Assembly: GCF_016653615.1 (NCBI RefSeq) | Contig: NZ_CP067393.1 | Location: 496,001-560,000 of the forward strand | DNA: 64,000 nt | Direction: 5' to 3' | Source of the DNA: Entomomonas asaccharolytica | GTDB lineage: Bacteria > Pseudomonadota > Gammaproteobacteria > Pseudomonadales > Pseudomonadaceae | Part shown: positions 27,843 through 37,491 of the stretch, in pieces | Position numbering within the stretch: position 1 is the first letter of the stretch | Layout: each line of letters begins with the position of its first letter | Notes under the pieces: model-generated | What the model saw: only the letters and a program-made list of their open reading frames with translations | The model's database searches: none | Told to the model about the DNA's origin: nothing | Made by a program: the position numbers and the translations under genes

Positions 27843-28014
27843 CGATTTACTCCTTTTTTTGCGAAAAAAGACCGCTAGGGATGGCTAATGAATAGCATCC
27901 ATATAAATATAGGTATTTGTTTAAATTGGTTTTATTAGGTAATGGCTATAAATATAAAACCGTTATGTCAAAATACTTTTAATTTCTTTAATAGTACTAA
28001 GTATTTTTCCCATA

Positions 28015-28191
28015 TTATTCGTTAGAAGGTTTGTGGCACTTCATTTTTTCAAGAATTAATAGCCGCATATAGGTTCCCCCTTTTAAACCTTTGTCTTTTG
28101 CTTCTTTATCAAAGCGAAGTGCATCATCTAAAGACAAGCGTACTAAATATTCTTTATATGGTCGCTTTGCTTGTTTCAATTGAGTCGACAT
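28015..28191 (-). CDS. small ribbon-helix-helix-like protein
   Basis: 58 aa: starts MSTQLKQAKRPYKEYLVRLS and ends MKCHKPSNE. The predicted order is a short strand (EYLVRLS), helix (LDDALRFDKEAKDKGL), a G-G-T turn and a second helix (YMRLLILEKM), the Arc/MetJ ribbon-helix-helix layout. Start ATG at 28191 with AAGGA nine bases upstream on its strand. Divergent from the XRE gene at 28297 across 105 bp. Could be a DNA-binding autoregulator or an antitoxin-like partner of that repressor; no toxin gene is adjacent. Confidence 0.6.
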   Translation of the reverse strand: MSTQLKQAKRPYKEYLVRLSLDDALRFDKEAKDKGLKGGTYMRLLILEKMKCHKPSNE

Positions 28192-28296
28192 GACATAATT
28201 TCCTTAAGTGTTGTTAGGTTTTGTTATGTTGTAAATTATCCTATTTAATAGATTTTATTATTCATTTGAATAACAATCAAGGCAAATATATTCCTT

Positions 28297-28596
28297 ATGA
28301 GTGTAGGGACGCGTTTAAAAGAAGAAAGATTACGTTTAAAGCTTTCTCAAGAAGAGTTTGGCCAATTAGGCGGAGTAGCGAAAATCGCTCAATTCAATTA
28401 TGAGAAAAGTAAGCGTAGACCAGACATAGATTATTTAGAAAAAATTTATAAAAATGGTGTTGATATTTTGTATGTGGTTACAGGTAGAAGAGATGATTTT
28501 TCTAAAGATGAAGTAGAGTTAATTAATTTATTTAGAGAAGCCCCTCTAAAGAAGAAAATAATTATCCTCAATCTTTTATCAGAAAGTAGTGATTAG
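28297..28596 (+). CDS. XRE-family phage-type repressor
   Basis: 99 aa. Helix-turn-helix at about 4-60 (GTRLKEERLRLKLSQEEFG, then AKIAQFNYEKSKRRPDIDYLEKI), followed by GVDILYVVTGRRD and a short helical tail (DEVELINLFREAPLKKK). This compact form, with LYVVTGRR right after the HTH, is common in Pseudomonas as a stand-alone regulator related to prophage repressors. No prophage genes are next to it; the small RHH gene is divergent. The target is unknown. Confidence 0.85.
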   Translation: MSVGTRLKEERLRLKLSQEEFGQLGGVAKIAQFNYEKSKRRPDIDYLEKIYKNGVDILYVVTGRRDDFSKDEVELINLFREAPLKKKIIILNLLSESSD

Positions 28597-28852
28597 TATT
28601 TTATAGGTTTTTTGTTTAAATCATTAAAATCATACTAATAAATAATAGTTACTATATAAAAAATTAATAATAGATCAGGGAATTATTAGAAAATTTGTTG
28701 TCTATTAAGATGTCTCACTGTTTGTAGGCAAAATCATATTATTTTAAGTGTAAGGATTTTCAATAATACGAAGAAGAGTCTATTGTTATGCTTACTTAAC
28801 TTTATTTGCATATTGTACTAAAATAGTAGAGATCAGGTTCTTTTGTAGCATA
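28597..28852. other. intergenic region upstream of the acnB leader
   Basis: AT-rich, about 255 bp. Expected to hold the acnB promoter. No open frame or repeat recognised. Confidence 0.4.
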
Positions 28853-28927
28853 GAAGCTGTTTTCAAAGCGTCACGAGTATTAGCTTGGAACCCTCTTTAT
28901 TCCACGTAAAACTTTGAAAGCAGCTTC
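28853..28927 (+). promoter_or_regulatory. long stem-loop in the acnB leader with anti-RBS loop
   Basis: A 16-bp stem (28853-28868 with 28912-28927, one G-U pair) encloses a 43-nt loop. The loop contains ACCCTCTTT (28890-28898), exactly complementary to AAAGAGGGT (28992-29000), the ribosome-binding site of acnB. A small inner hairpin TGGAA/TTCCA flanks the anti-RBS. No U-tract follows, so it is not a terminator. It looks like a cis-acting translational control element, possibly a target for an iron- or AcnB-responsive regulator (inference). Confidence 0.6.
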
Positions 28928-29006
28928 CTAGAAAGGGTCTTAATGGGAAAGTTGGAAATCCTAATCATAAATTATCCAGCCTAAGAATCACAAAGAGGGT
29001 AAAACC

Positions 29007-31604
29007 GTGCTAGAAGCTTATCGTAAACATGTAGCCGAACGTGCTGCAATGGGAATTGTTCCTCAACCACTAACTGCTGACCAAACAGCACAGCTAGTAG
29101 AATTATTAAAAAATCCGCCAAAAGGTGAGGAAGCGTTTTTAGTAGACTTAATCAGTAATCGTGTACCACCAGGGGTGGATGAAGCAGCTTATGTAAAAGC
29201 TGGATTTTTATCAGCTATCGTTAAAGATAAAACAATTTCGCCATTAATAAATAAAGAGTTAGCTGTTAAGCTCCTAGGTAGTATGCAGGGTGGCTACAAC
29301 ATTGGTACTTTGGTTGAGCTTTTAGATGATAAAGAGCTTGGTGAATTAGCAGCAGAGCAATTAAAAAATACTTTATTAATGTTTGATGCATTCCATGATG
29401 TGGCTGAGAAAGCAAAAGCAGGTAACGCAAATGCTAAAGCCTTATTAGAGTCTTGGGCTAATGCAGAATGGTTTACTTCACGTAAAGCATTACCAGAAAA
29501 AGTAACTATTGCTGTATTTAAAGTACCTGGTGAGACTAATACAGATGACCTTTCACCTGCTCCTGACGCATGGTCTCGTCCTGATATTCCTTTACATGCC
29601 TTAGCCATGTTAAAAATGGCTCGTGATGGCATTGAACCTGTTCAACCAGGTAGTGTTGGCCCTTTAAAACAAATCGAAGCTGTTAAAGCTAAAGGCTATC
29701 CAGTAGCTTATGTGGGCGATGTGGTAGGTACTGGTTCTTCTCGTAAATCAGCTACTAACTCAGTGTTGTGGTATTTTGGTGAAGATATTCCTTGTGTACC
29801 TAATAAGCGTGAGGGCGGTTTCTGTTTTGGTACTAAGATTGCTCCTATTTTCTATAATACAATGGAAGATGCTGGTGCGTTACCTATTGAGTTCGATGTA
29901 TCAAATCTTAATATGGGTGACTTAATTGATCTTTATCCTTACCAAGGTAAAGTAACTAAGCATGACAGTGAAGAAGTAATAGCAACTTTTGAGCTAAAAA
30001 CTCCTGTATTACTAGATGAAGTACGCGCAGGTGGACGTATTCCATTGATAATTGGTCGCGGCTTAACAGAAAAAGCGCGTGCAGAATTAGGCTTAGGCCC
30101 TACAGACGTATTTAAGAAACCAGAAGTACCTGCTGATTCAGGTAAAGGTTTCTCTTTAGCACAAAAAATAGTAGGTCGTGCCTGTGGTTTAGTGGGAGTT
30201 CGTCCAGGTACTTACTGTGAGCCAAAAATGACAAGTGTAGGTTCACAAGATACAACTGGTCCTATGACCCGTGACGAGTTAAAAGATTTAGCCTGTTTAG
30301 GTTTCTCTGCTGATTTAGTGATGCAATCATTCTGTCATACAGCAGCTTATCCAAAACCAATTGATGTAACAACTCAACATACCTTACCTGATTTTATTCG
30401 TAACCGTGGTGGTATTTCATTACGTCCTGGTGACGGTATCATCCATAGTTGGTTAAATCGTATGGTATTGCCAGATACTGTAGGTACAGGTGGTGACTCT
30501 CATACTCGTTTCCCAATGGGTATTTCTTTCCCAGCAGGTTCAGGTTTAGTTGCTTTCGCTGCAGCTACTGGGGTTATGCCATTGGATATGCCAGAGTCTG
30601 TATTAGTTCGCTTTAAAGGTAAAATGCAACCTGGCATCACCTTACGTGATCTTGTACATGCCATTCCTTATTATGCAATTCAACAAGGTTTATTAACTGT
30701 TGAGAAGAAAGGTAAGAAAAATATCTTCTCTGGTCGTATCCTAGAAATCGAAGGTTTAGATCACTTAACAGTAGAGCAAGCTTTTGAACTTTCTGATGCT
30801 TCTGCTGAGCGTTCAGCAGCAGGTTGTACGATTAAACTTCCAGAGTCAGCCATTGCTGAGTACCTAAAATCAAATATCACTTTATTACGTTGGATGATTG
30901 ATCAAGGTTATGGCGATGCACGTACTATTGAGCGTCGTGCTAAGAAAATGGAAGAGTGGTTAGCTAACCCAGAATTATTAGAAGCAGACAAAGATGCTGA
31001 ATATGCAGCCGTGATCGAAATTGATCTCGCTGATGTTAAAGAGCCTATTCTTTGCGCACCTAATGATCCCGATGATGCTCGCCTATTATCAACAGTAGCT
31101 GGCAATAAAGTAGATGAAGTATTTATTGGCTCATGTATGACTAATATTGGTCATTTCCGCGCGGCTGGTAAATTACTAGAGAAAGTTAAACACATTCCTA
31201 CTCGTTTATGGATTGTGCCACCTACCAGAATGGATCAATATCAGTTGATTGAAGAAGGTTACTATAGTATCTTCGGTCGTGTAGGTGCGCGTACAGAGGT
31301 TCCTGGTTGTTCATTATGTATGGGTAACCAAGCACGTGTTGAACCAAATAGTACCGTAGTTTCTACTTCAACCCGTAACTTCCCTAATCGTTTAGGTGAT
31401 GGTGCTAATGTGTATTTATCTTCTGCTGAGTTAGCTTCTGTAGCTGCTACATTAGGTAAATTACCAACTGTAGAAGAGTATATGCAGTATGCAGATACTA
31501 TTAATACAATGGCGCCAGAGATTTATCGCTATTTGAATTTTGATCAAATGACTAGTTATGTTAAAGCGGCTGAAAATGCCAAAATCGATGTAAAAATAGC
31601 CTAA
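29007..31604 (+). CDS. acnB: aconitate hydratase B (bifunctional, also 2-methylisocitrate dehydratase)
   Basis: 865 aa, full length. Interconverts citrate and isocitrate in the TCA cycle, and often also acts in the methylcitrate cycle. Helical HEAT-like N-terminal domain (1-160), then the swivel domain and the three [4Fe-4S] domains. Cluster ligands are Cys710 (GSCMTN), Cys768 and Cys771 (GCSLCMGN). Start is GTG at 29007 after AAAGAGGGTAAAACC; the N-terminus [20 protein letters not shown] matches the Pseudomonas protein. Codons are more conserved and the gene less AT-biased than its neighbours. Regulation: the leader hairpin described at 28853 may control translation. Confidence 0.96.
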   Translation: MLEAYRKHVAERAAMGIVPQPLTADQTAQLVELLKNPPKGEEAFLVDLISNRVPPGVDEAAYVKAGFLSAIVKDKTISPLINKELAVKLLGSMQGGYNIGTLVELLDDKELGELAAEQLKNTLLMFDAFHDVAEKAKAGNANAKALLESWANAEWFTSRKALPEKVTIAVFKVPGETNTDDLSPAPDAWSRPDIPLHALAMLKMARDGIEPVQPGSVGPLKQIEAVKAKGYPVAYVGDVVGTGSSRKSATNSVLWYFGEDIPCVPNKREGGFCFGTKIAPIFYNTMEDAGALPIEFDVSNLNMGDLIDLYPYQGKVTKHDSEEVIATFELKTPVLLDEVRAGGRIPLIIGRGLTEKARAELGLGPTDVFKKPEVPADSGKGFSLAQKIVGRACGLVGVRPGTYCEPKMTSVGSQDTTGPMTRDELKDLACLGFSADLVMQSFCHTAAYPKPIDVTTQHTLPDFIRNRGGISLRPGDGIIHSWLNRMVLPDTVGTGGDSHTRFPMGISFPAGSGLVAFAAATGVMPLDMPESVLVRFKGKMQPGITLRDLVHAIPYYAIQQGLLTVEKKGKKNIFSGRILEIEGLDHLTVEQAFELSDASAERSAAGCTIKLPESAIAEYLKSNITLLRWMIDQGYGDARTIERRAKKMEEWLANPELLEADKDAEYAAVIEIDLADVKEPILCAPNDPDDARLLSTVAGNKVDEVFIGSCMTNIGHFRAAGKLLEKVKHIPTRLWIVPPTRMDQYQLIEEGYYSIFGRVGARTEVPGCSLCMGNQARVEPNSTVVSTSTRNFPNRLGDGANVYLSSAELASVAATLGKLPTVEEYMQYADTINTMAPEIYRYLNFDQMTSYVKAAENAKIDVKIA

Positions 31605-31616
31605 ATGATAAGCTAC

Positions 31617-31650
31617 AAAAAATGGCGACTATAAAGTCGCCATTTTTATT
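31617..31650 (+). terminator. intrinsic terminator after acnB
   Basis: 13-14-bp stem AAAAAATGGCGACT/AGTCGCCATTTTT with loop ATAA. It also faces the convergent EamA gene, whose stop overlaps its T-run, so it may serve both. Confidence 0.9.
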
Positions 31651-32524
31651 GGGGGCGGTTAAAGAAGAAAAATAATCGATATCCAAATACATTTATACAC
31701 AGACCAATCATAACAGCAATTGAACCTATAATTTCAAGGGTAGTCAGATGTTCATTTAAAAACCATGCACTACTACTCATACCTATTATGGGTACTAATA
31801 GTGAAAAAGGTGCCACAATACTGGCTGCATAACGCGACAGCATTTGCGCCCATAACCCATAGGCTAATAAAGTGGCGATAAAGCCTAAATAAAGAACAGC
31901 CAGTATTGTAGTGAGATTCATATTCAAAATAGTGGCTTTAATGGTTGTAACACCTTCAAATATTATTGAGCAGATAATTAACGGAATAACGGAAATAACG
32001 CCACCCCAAATAGTTAAGTGTAAGGTATTTACTGGCTGTAGTTTCTTAATTAAGATATTGCCTGTTGCCCATGAGAAACCAGCACACAGGGTTAATAGTA
32101 GTCCTACAAGTGTAGCATTAGCTCCAGCATCACAGCCAATAATAATCAAGCCAATCACAGCGATGGCTAAACCTAATAGGGTTTGTGGTCTAATAAATTC
32201 TTTTAATAAAAAAGCACCCATAATAATGGTAAAAAAGGCCTGAGATTGCATCACTAAAGAGGCAAGTCCAGCAGGCATACCAAAATAAATGGCAGAGAAT
32301 AGAAAAGTAAATTGGCCAAAACACATCACCATTCCATAGATGATTAACCAAGAAAATTTAATTTTAGGCAATGGAAAGAAAAATGCAGGAATAATCAGGG
32401 TGGCAAATCTTAATGCTCCAAAAAGAAGAGGAGGTATAGATAATAGCCCCCATTTAGTAGCCACAAAACTAAAACCCCAAGATAAAATAACTATAAAAAT
32501 TAGCATTAGATGGCGTAGGGGCAT
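31646..32524 (-). CDS. eamA: EamA-type amino-acid metabolite exporter
   Basis: 292 aa with ten hydrophobic helices (two EamA repeats). The segment MPAGLASLVMQSQAFFTIIMG near 83-103 and the end GLCINVFGYR closely resemble E. coli EamA (YdeD), the O-acetylserine/cysteine exporter, more than other DMT proteins. Inner membrane. Monocistronic, convergent with acnB and sharing its terminator. The cysteine-export role is inferred from similarity alone. Confidence 0.8.
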   Translation of the reverse strand: MPLRHLMLIFIVILSWGFSFVATKWGLLSIPPLLFGALRFATLIIPAFFFPLPKIKFSWLIIYGMVMCFGQFTFLFSAIYFGMPAGLASLVMQSQAFFTIIMGAFLLKEFIRPQTLLGLAIAVIGLIIIGCDAGANATLVGLLLTLCAGFSWATGNILIKKLQPVNTLHLTIWGGVISVIPLIICSIIFEGVTTIKATILNMNLTTILAVLYLGFIATLLAYGLWAQMLSRYAASIVAPFSLLVPIIGMSSSAWFLNEHLTTLEIIGSIAVMIGLCINVFGYRLFFFFNRPQ

Positions 32525-32642
32525 TTAATAAACCTGAATTAAATAAAAAGAAGCTGCTTAATTTACTCTTTATATTATTTTATAAAAAGCTTTTTTAAAA
32601 ATATTTAGATATTTTATTAGCTTAAGTAAATAGCGAAAAATT

Positions 32643-32993
32643 CTAAATGTTTGGAATGGCTTTTGCCCATATTGAAATAGCTTCTAAAACAGGCTTAAAA
32701 GAGTCTCCAAATTCAGTTAATTTATAAATCACCTTGATAGGTGGTTTTTCACCATATACTTCTCTAAAAATTAAACCATCTTTTTCTAATTGTTTAAGTT
32801 GAAGGCTTAAGGTCATTTCTGTGATATTAGGCATATCTTTTTTTAGTTCACTGAATCTTTTTTCGCCATCTTTAAGGTAGTAAAGAATTACACTTTTCCA
32901 CTTACCACCAATTAAATCCATAGCCATGCTAACAGAGCATGGGTACTGTTTACCATTAAAGAATATTTGACAATTATTTTTTGTAACTGACAT
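32643..32993 (-). CDS. HxlR-family transcriptional regulator
   Basis: 116 aa. Winged HTH of the HxlR/YodB type: cysteine in PCSVSMAMDLIGGKWKS (Cys19), LYYLKDGEKRFSELKK, and TEMTLSLQLKQLEKDGLI. In YodB and relatives the N-terminal cysteine senses quinones or diamide; Cys19 here is in that place. Divergent from a quinone-reductase-like gene, the same pairing as in Bacillus and many proteobacteria. It probably represses that gene until electrophile stress occurs. Confidence 0.88.
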   Translation of the reverse strand: MSVTKNNCQIFFNGKQYPCSVSMAMDLIGGKWKSVILYYLKDGEKRFSELKKDMPNITEMTLSLQLKQLEKDGLIFREVYGEKPPIKVIYKLTEFGDSFKPVLEAISIWAKAIPNI

Positions 32994-33005
32994 TTTGATA
33001 CCTAC

Positions 33006-33078
33006 TATCTATTTTGATAGATATTGCCATTCATAAATAACATTATAAACTATTTATAGTAACTATAATTTTTATAGT
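33006..33078. promoter_or_regulatory. candidate HxlR operators
   Basis: Three short inverted repeats in the divergent promoter region: TATCTA-N6-TAGATA (33006-33023), CTATTTATAG (33050-33059) and ACTATA-N5-TATAGT (33062-33078). Their place between the regulator and its neighbour suggests operators. Confidence 0.45.
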
Positions 33079-33110
33079 CACTAATTTCAAATAGTATTAA
33101 GGAGAAATAA

Positions 33111-33665
33111 ATGGCGTTAATGATACTTGCACATCCTAACTATAAACAATCGATTGCTAATAAGACTATCGCTGAAACACTGCAGAAAAGTGTAGATGAT
33201 TTGGAACTACGTAATATTTATCAACTGTATCCTGACTATCAAATTGATATTGAGGCTGAACAAGCTGCATTGTTAAAGCATGATTTGATTATTCTGCAGT
33301 ATCCAATGTACTGGTTTAATATGCCAGCTATTCTAAAAATCTGGTTTGATAAAGTTTTTACTTATCAATTTGCTTATGGGTCGCAAGGAGATAAGTTAAA
33401 AAATAAGAAATTACTACCTAGTTTAACAGTAGGACAACCTGAACAAAATTTTCAGAGTGATAATCATTTTTTAATAGATGACTTTATGTGTTCCCTAAAG
33501 AAGACAGCAGAGTATGCACAAATGAATTATCTAAAACCAGTGATATTGTATGATATTTCTATAGTAACAGGTCATACTGAATTAGAGATAACACAAAAAG
33601 CAAAAGCACATAGCCAAAAATTACATTTGCTTATCAAACAATATGATTCAGTTAAAAAGCATTGA
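33111..33665 (+). CDS. flavodoxin-fold NAD(P)H quinone oxidoreductase (KefF/MdaB-like)
   Basis: 184 aa. Begins ILAHPNYKQSIANK, the FMN-binding loop form seen in KefF/YheR-type enzymes, followed by LIILQYPMYWFNMPAILKIWFDKVFT near 60-86, the family's signature stretch, and QFAYG after it. Soluble. Strong AAGGAG ribosome-binding site. Reduces quinones with NAD(P)H, probably for electrophile detoxification, and is probably controlled by the divergent HxlR regulator. No kefC/kefB potassium channel gene is adjacent, so a KefF ancillary role is less likely. Confidence 0.87.
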   Translation: MALMILAHPNYKQSIANKTIAETLQKSVDDLELRNIYQLYPDYQIDIEAEQAALLKHDLIILQYPMYWFNMPAILKIWFDKVFTYQFAYGSQGDKLKNKKLLPSLTVGQPEQNFQSDNHFLIDDFMCSLKKTAEYAQMNYLKPVILYDISIVTGHTELEITQKAKAHSQKLHLLIKQYDSVKKH

Positions 33666-33776
33666 AGCTATGTAGTGTAATTTAGTAATAGTTATGGCTA
33701 CAAAGAAAATTATCTATGATATTTAGCCTTACCTCTATTTTAGGAGAATATTGATTTTCTAATTATTGTAATTTAT

Positions 33777-34352
33777 TTAGTAAATATCACTTAATTTAAA
33801 GATAAGTAAACAACAGGCAGTATCAATTTTATTATATAAAAGCTCTTCTTGTTTTCGAATAGTGGCGGAATATATATATCCCTTATCAGTATTAGAAGGT
33901 TCTTTATATAATAGTTGTTGATGTTCCTCGCATAGTTTTATCAACCGCTGAATATCATCCTTAAAAGATACTTTTAAATCTGCATGGCGTAATAGTATAT
34001 CAATGGTATCTAAACGATGTTGGCAAATATCTAGAAAATGTGTAATTTCAAGATCATTAATTTGATTAGTTTGAGATTGTTGAATTAGCATATTTATTTT
34101 TCTATATATATCTAGTAATTGGTCAATGCGTTCTACAATAAGTGATTTTTTTTCATGGGTAATTTTTTGTCTTTTTTCTACTACTTCAGGTATATAGACA
34201 GCCAAGAAAATAGTGGTAACTAATGTGGCTATATCAATAATATTAATGGTTTCGACTTCAGCAAGATTAAAGTATTGTGGAATAATAATACCTATCGAGA
34301 TGATAATAGCGATTAACAGTAAGTATATAAAATATTTTATGACTTTATGCAT
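33777..34352 (-). CDS. unknown membrane protein with cytoplasmic helical domain
   Basis: 191 aa. Two hydrophobic helices near the N-terminus (about 6-26 and 36-56) and then about 130 residues of charged, helix-forming sequence with heptad-like spacing. I do not recognise a domain. Single gene, AT-rich; nothing around it suggests a function. The coding potential is good (no rare stops, clear ATG), but a ribosome-binding site is weak (TTGAGGGTTTAAT upstream). Confidence 0.65.
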   Translation of the reverse strand: MHKVIKYFIYLLLIAIIISIGIIIPQYFNLAEVETINIIDIATLVTTIFLAVYIPEVVEKRQKITHEKKSLIVERIDQLLDIYRKINMLIQQSQTNQINDLEITHFLDICQHRLDTIDILLRHADLKVSFKDDIQRLIKLCEEHQQLLYKEPSNTDKGYIYSATIRKQEELLYNKIDTACCLLIFKLSDIY

Positions 34353-34429
34353 AATATTAAACCCTCATTGTTAATAAATAGTGGTTTTATTACTTATAGG
34401 GATATATATGTTATACATAGCGATATATC

Positions 34430-36691
34430 CTAACTTAAAGAAATACGTTTGAGTCGTAAAGCATTACCTAATACAAAAATACTGGATAAAGCCATTGCTG
34501 CTGCTGCAATAGCAGGCGAGAATAAAATCCCAAAGAAAGGATAAAGAATACCCATTGCAATAGGAATTAATGCCGTGTTGTAGGCAAAAGCCCAGAAGAT
34601 ATTTTGGTAAATATTACGGATGGTTGCTTTAGATAAACTAATCGCTTTAACGACTCCCATTAAATCGCCAGACATCAATACTACATCTGCTGCTTCTATG
34701 GCAATATCAGTACCTGTACCAATAGCAATACCAATATTAGCTTCAGCTAGTGCAGGCGCATCATTAATACCATCACCTACAAATGCTAAGCTGCCTTGTT
34801 GTTTAAGTGCTTTAATAGTGGCTACTTTACCATCGGGTAATACTTCTGCTACCACTTGGTCAATGCCTAGTTGTTTGGCTATAGCCTGTGCGGTATGCTT
34901 GTTATCGCCTGTAATCATAGCTACTTTTAAACCTAAATTATGCAGCGATTTAATAGCGTTTGGTGTTGTTTCTTTAATAGGGTCTGCTACAGCCGCTATA
35001 GCTACTAACTGATCATTAATGGCCATATAAAAAGGAGTTTTGCCTTGTTTGGCTAGCTGTAAAATATTTTCACTAAAATGTCCTGTAGCAATACCTTGCT
35101 GTTGCATAAAATAGGCTGTACCTACTTTTACAAATTGTTGATTGATAGTAGCTTGTAAACCTTGCCCTGTAATTGTGGTAAAGTCTTCTACAGGTAATAA
35201 CGGGATATTTAGCTGTTTAACATATTGAATAATAGCTTCAGCAATAGGGTGTTCTGATTTAGCTTCTAAAGAAGCTAGTAGGGAAAGAGCAGTATTTTTA
35301 TCATAATTTTCGATACAGATAAAATCCGTTAATTCAGGTTTACCTTTGGTTAATGTACCTGTTTTATCTAAGGCAACTATCTGAACATCTCGCAATACTT
35401 GTAGTGCCTCACCTTTACGTATAAGAATGCCAGCTTCAGCTGCTCGCCCTGTGCCTACCATAATTGACACAGGTGTTGCTAAACCCATTGCACAAGGACA
35501 AGCAACTATAAGAACTGCGACAGCATTTACTAAAGCAAAGCTAAGCGCAGTTTCTTTGGCAAAGAATAGCCAGATAATAAAGGTAATAACAGCAAGTGCC
35601 ATCACAGTAGGCACAAACCATAGAGTTACCTTATCAATAATGGCTTGGATAGGGAGCTTTGAACTTTGTGCTTGTTCAACCATACGGATAATTTGAGCTA
35701 AAACGGTATCACTGCCTACTTTGGTAGCTTTAATGGTCAAAGCACCTTTCTGATTTACCGTGCTTCCAACCACAGGATCATCTATTTGTTTTTTTACTGG
35801 GGTAGGTTCACCTGTAATCATTGACTCATCAATGTAACTATTTCCTTCAACCACCACGCCATCAACGGGAATTCGCTCACCTGGTAAAATATCAATCAGA
35901 TCATTTGGCTGTACCTGTTCAATCGGTATTTCTACTAGTTGACTAGCACGATATATTCGCGCATGACTTACTTGCAGTTGCACTAATCGTTTAATAGCTT
36001 GAGATGTGCGCCCTTTTGCTTTTGCCTCCAGTAAGCGACCTATTAAAATTAAGGTAATAATAACTGCTGCCGCTTCATAATAAACGTGAACAGTACCGAT
36101 AGGTAGTAATTGAGGGATAAAGGTAGCTATTACTGAATAACAATAAGCCGCTAATGTACCTACAGCTACTAAAGAGTTCATATCAGGCGCTAATCGGAGT
36201 AAAGCAGGTATTCCTTTCTTATAAAAATTAAAACCAGGAATAAGCATCACAAGGGTTGTTAAAAACCATTGGGTGTACCAGCTATTTTGTTGACCGATAG
36301 TATTGTCTACAAAGTGGTGTACAGTTGTAGAAATATGCCCACCCATTTCTAATAGAAAAACAGGTACGGTAAGACAAATAGCAACTAATAAAGCAAACTT
36401 AAGTTTATTTATATCTTGTTGTACTTGCTTACTATCATCAATGGCTGATTGGTTTTCTTTAATAACCTGTGCTTCATATCCTGCTTTGCTGACTGCAGTA
36501 GTTAATAAATCATCAGCTAAAGGTTTGGCAAGAATAATATGTGCTTTATGAGTGGCTAAATTAACTGTTGCTTCAGTAACACCATCAACTTTTTTTAAAG
36601 CTCTTTCAACACGACCAACACAGGCAGCACAACTCATACCTTGAATATTAAGATCAATTTGATGAGAATTAGATAACTTTTGCTGTGTCAT
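34430..36691 (-). CDS. copA: copper-exporting P1B-type ATPase
   Basis: 753 aa. One N-terminal heavy-metal domain (MSCAAC, 19-24), eight membrane helices, actuator TGE near 293-295, the intramembrane CPC at 398-400, phosphorylation site DKTGT (Asp442), SEHP, and GDGINDAP. Exports Cu(I) from the cytoplasm. Located 76 nt downstream of copZ in the same direction, and behind a CueR-type promoter, so the order is promoter-copZ-copA. Two HMA domains are common in other CopA proteins; this one has one. Family and metal assignment are firm (CPC plus copper neighbours). Confidence 0.94.
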   Translation of the reverse strand: MTQQKLSNSHQIDLNIQGMSCAACVGRVERALKKVDGVTEATVNLATHKAHIILAKPLADDLLTTAVSKAGYEAQVIKENQSAIDDSKQVQQDINKLKFALLVAICLTVPVFLLEMGGHISTTVHHFVDNTIGQQNSWYTQWFLTTLVMLIPGFNFYKKGIPALLRLAPDMNSLVAVGTLAAYCYSVIATFIPQLLPIGTVHVYYEAAAVIITLILIGRLLEAKAKGRTSQAIKRLVQLQVSHARIYRASQLVEIPIEQVQPNDLIDILPGERIPVDGVVVEGNSYIDESMITGEPTPVKKQIDDPVVGSTVNQKGALTIKATKVGSDTVLAQIIRMVEQAQSSKLPIQAIIDKVTLWFVPTVMALAVITFIIWLFFAKETALSFALVNAVAVLIVACPCAMGLATPVSIMVGTGRAAEAGILIRKGEALQVLRDVQIVALDKTGTLTKGKPELTDFICIENYDKNTALSLLASLEAKSEHPIAEAIIQYVKQLNIPLLPVEDFTTITGQGLQATINQQFVKVGTAYFMQQQGIATGHFSENILQLAKQGKTPFYMAINDQLVAIAAVADPIKETTPNAIKSLHNLGLKVAMITGDNKHTAQAIAKQLGIDQVVAEVLPDGKVATIKALKQQGSLAFVGDGINDAPALAEANIGIAIGTGTDIAIEAADVVLMSGDLMGVVKAISLSKATIRNIYQNIFWAFAYNTALIPIAMGILYPFFGILFSPAIAAAAMALSSIFVLGNALRLKRISLS

Positions 36692-36767
36692 AACTCACTC
36701 ATAAATACAGGGTTAAAATAATAGTAACATTTTAGTTGTTTCAGCTATGTAAGACTTAAGAAGAGTT

Positions 36768-36974
36768 TTATATTGGTTGTGGTGTAAAGCCTGCTTGTTT
36801 AATAATTTGTTCAATATCAAATGGTTTAATAGTACTCTTAATAGATAGTTGATGTTTAGTTAAATCTATCTCAACTTGTGCATTCGGCTCTTTATTCTGT
36901 ATAGCCGTAGTCAATGTTTTAACACAATGGTTACATGTCATATCAGCAATATAAAATTTAATAACAGTTGTCAT
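36768..36974 (-). CDS. copZ: copper chaperone CopZ
   Basis: 68 aa, a single heavy-metal-associated domain with MTCNHC (Cys14, Cys17), the Cu(I)-binding pair. Ferredoxin-like beta-alpha-beta-beta-alpha-beta length. Delivers copper to CopA, the next gene downstream. GGGAGAG lies upstream of the ATG. Transcribed from the 19-bp-spacer promoter at 37008-37038. Confidence 0.92.
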   Translation of the reverse strand: MTTVIKFYIADMTCNHCVKTLTTAIQNKEPNAQVEIDLTKHQLSIKSTIKPFDIEQIIKQAGFTPQPI

Positions 36975-37007
36975 AATTTACTCTCCCTCTATAAAAATGT
37001 TAGAGTA

Positions 37008-37038
37008 ATTTTAAAGATTACCATCATGGTAAGGTCAA
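37008..37038 (-). promoter_or_regulatory. CueR-type promoter of copZ-copA
   Basis: On the minus strand, TTGACC (-35), a 19-bp spacer and TAAAAT (-10). The over-long spacer and the dyad TTACCATGATGGTAA within it are diagnostic of MerR-family copper promoters. It lies 34 bp from the copZ start and 32 bp from the divergent cueR start. Confidence 0.85.
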
Positions 37039-37069
37039 GTATTTTTATAATTGGAATAGTATAGTGGTT

Positions 37070-37459
37070 ATGAATATAGGGCAGGTTGCGAGCGAGACTG
37101 GTATTTCAGCCAAAATGATCCGTTATTACGAAACAGTAGGTTTGTTAAATACTGTTCAGCGAACGGAGGCGGGGTATCGGATTTATACAGAGAATGAGGT
37201 GCAAACACTGTATTTTATACGTAGTGCTAGAGACTTAGGTTTTTCTGTGAGTGAGATTCAGGAGTTATTAGCTTTATGGCGTGATAAAAATAGGGCAAGT
37301 GAGGATGTTAAACGACTTACCCAACAACATATTAACGACTTAGAAAAAAAGGCTAAAAGTTTACAAGAAATGGCAAATACATTGCGTCATTTAGTTTGTC
37401 ATTGTCAGGGTGATGATCGTCCTGACTGTCCTATTATTCAAAAGCTAGCTAGCAAATAG
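37070..37459 (+). CDS. cueR: copper-responsive MerR regulator CueR
   Basis: 129 aa from the ATG at 37070 (a GTG two codons earlier is less likely, since the family starts MNIGQ). MerR helix-turn-helix at 1-70 (SAKMIRYYETVGLL), dimerisation helix, then the metal loop Cys112-x7-Cys120 (CQGDDRPDC), identical in numbering to E. coli CueR. Senses Cu(I), Ag(I) or Au(I) and activates the divergent copZ-copA promoter by untwisting the 19-bp spacer. Confidence 0.93.
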   Translation: MNIGQVASETGISAKMIRYYETVGLLNTVQRTEAGYRIYTENEVQTLYFIRSARDLGFSVSEIQELLALWRDKNRASEDVKRLTQQHINDLEKKAKSLQEMANTLRHLVCHCQGDDRPDCPIIQKLASK

Positions 37460-37481
37460 TCAGTGCAGACTACTTGCTAGC
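37441..37481 (-). terminator. stem-loop between cueR and ilvA ends
   Basis: 14-nt arms GCTAGCAAATAGTC (37448-37461) and GACTACTTGCTAGC (37468-37481) with one mismatch. On the minus strand it is followed by AGCTTTTGA, so it could end ilvA transcription. It overlaps the last codons of cueR. Confidence 0.55.
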
Positions 37482-37491
37482 AATGAATTAA

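Noticed and set aside
29294-31105. Minus-strand frames within acnB
   Set aside because: Shadows of the strongly coding plus strand; no start signals and no recognisable domains.
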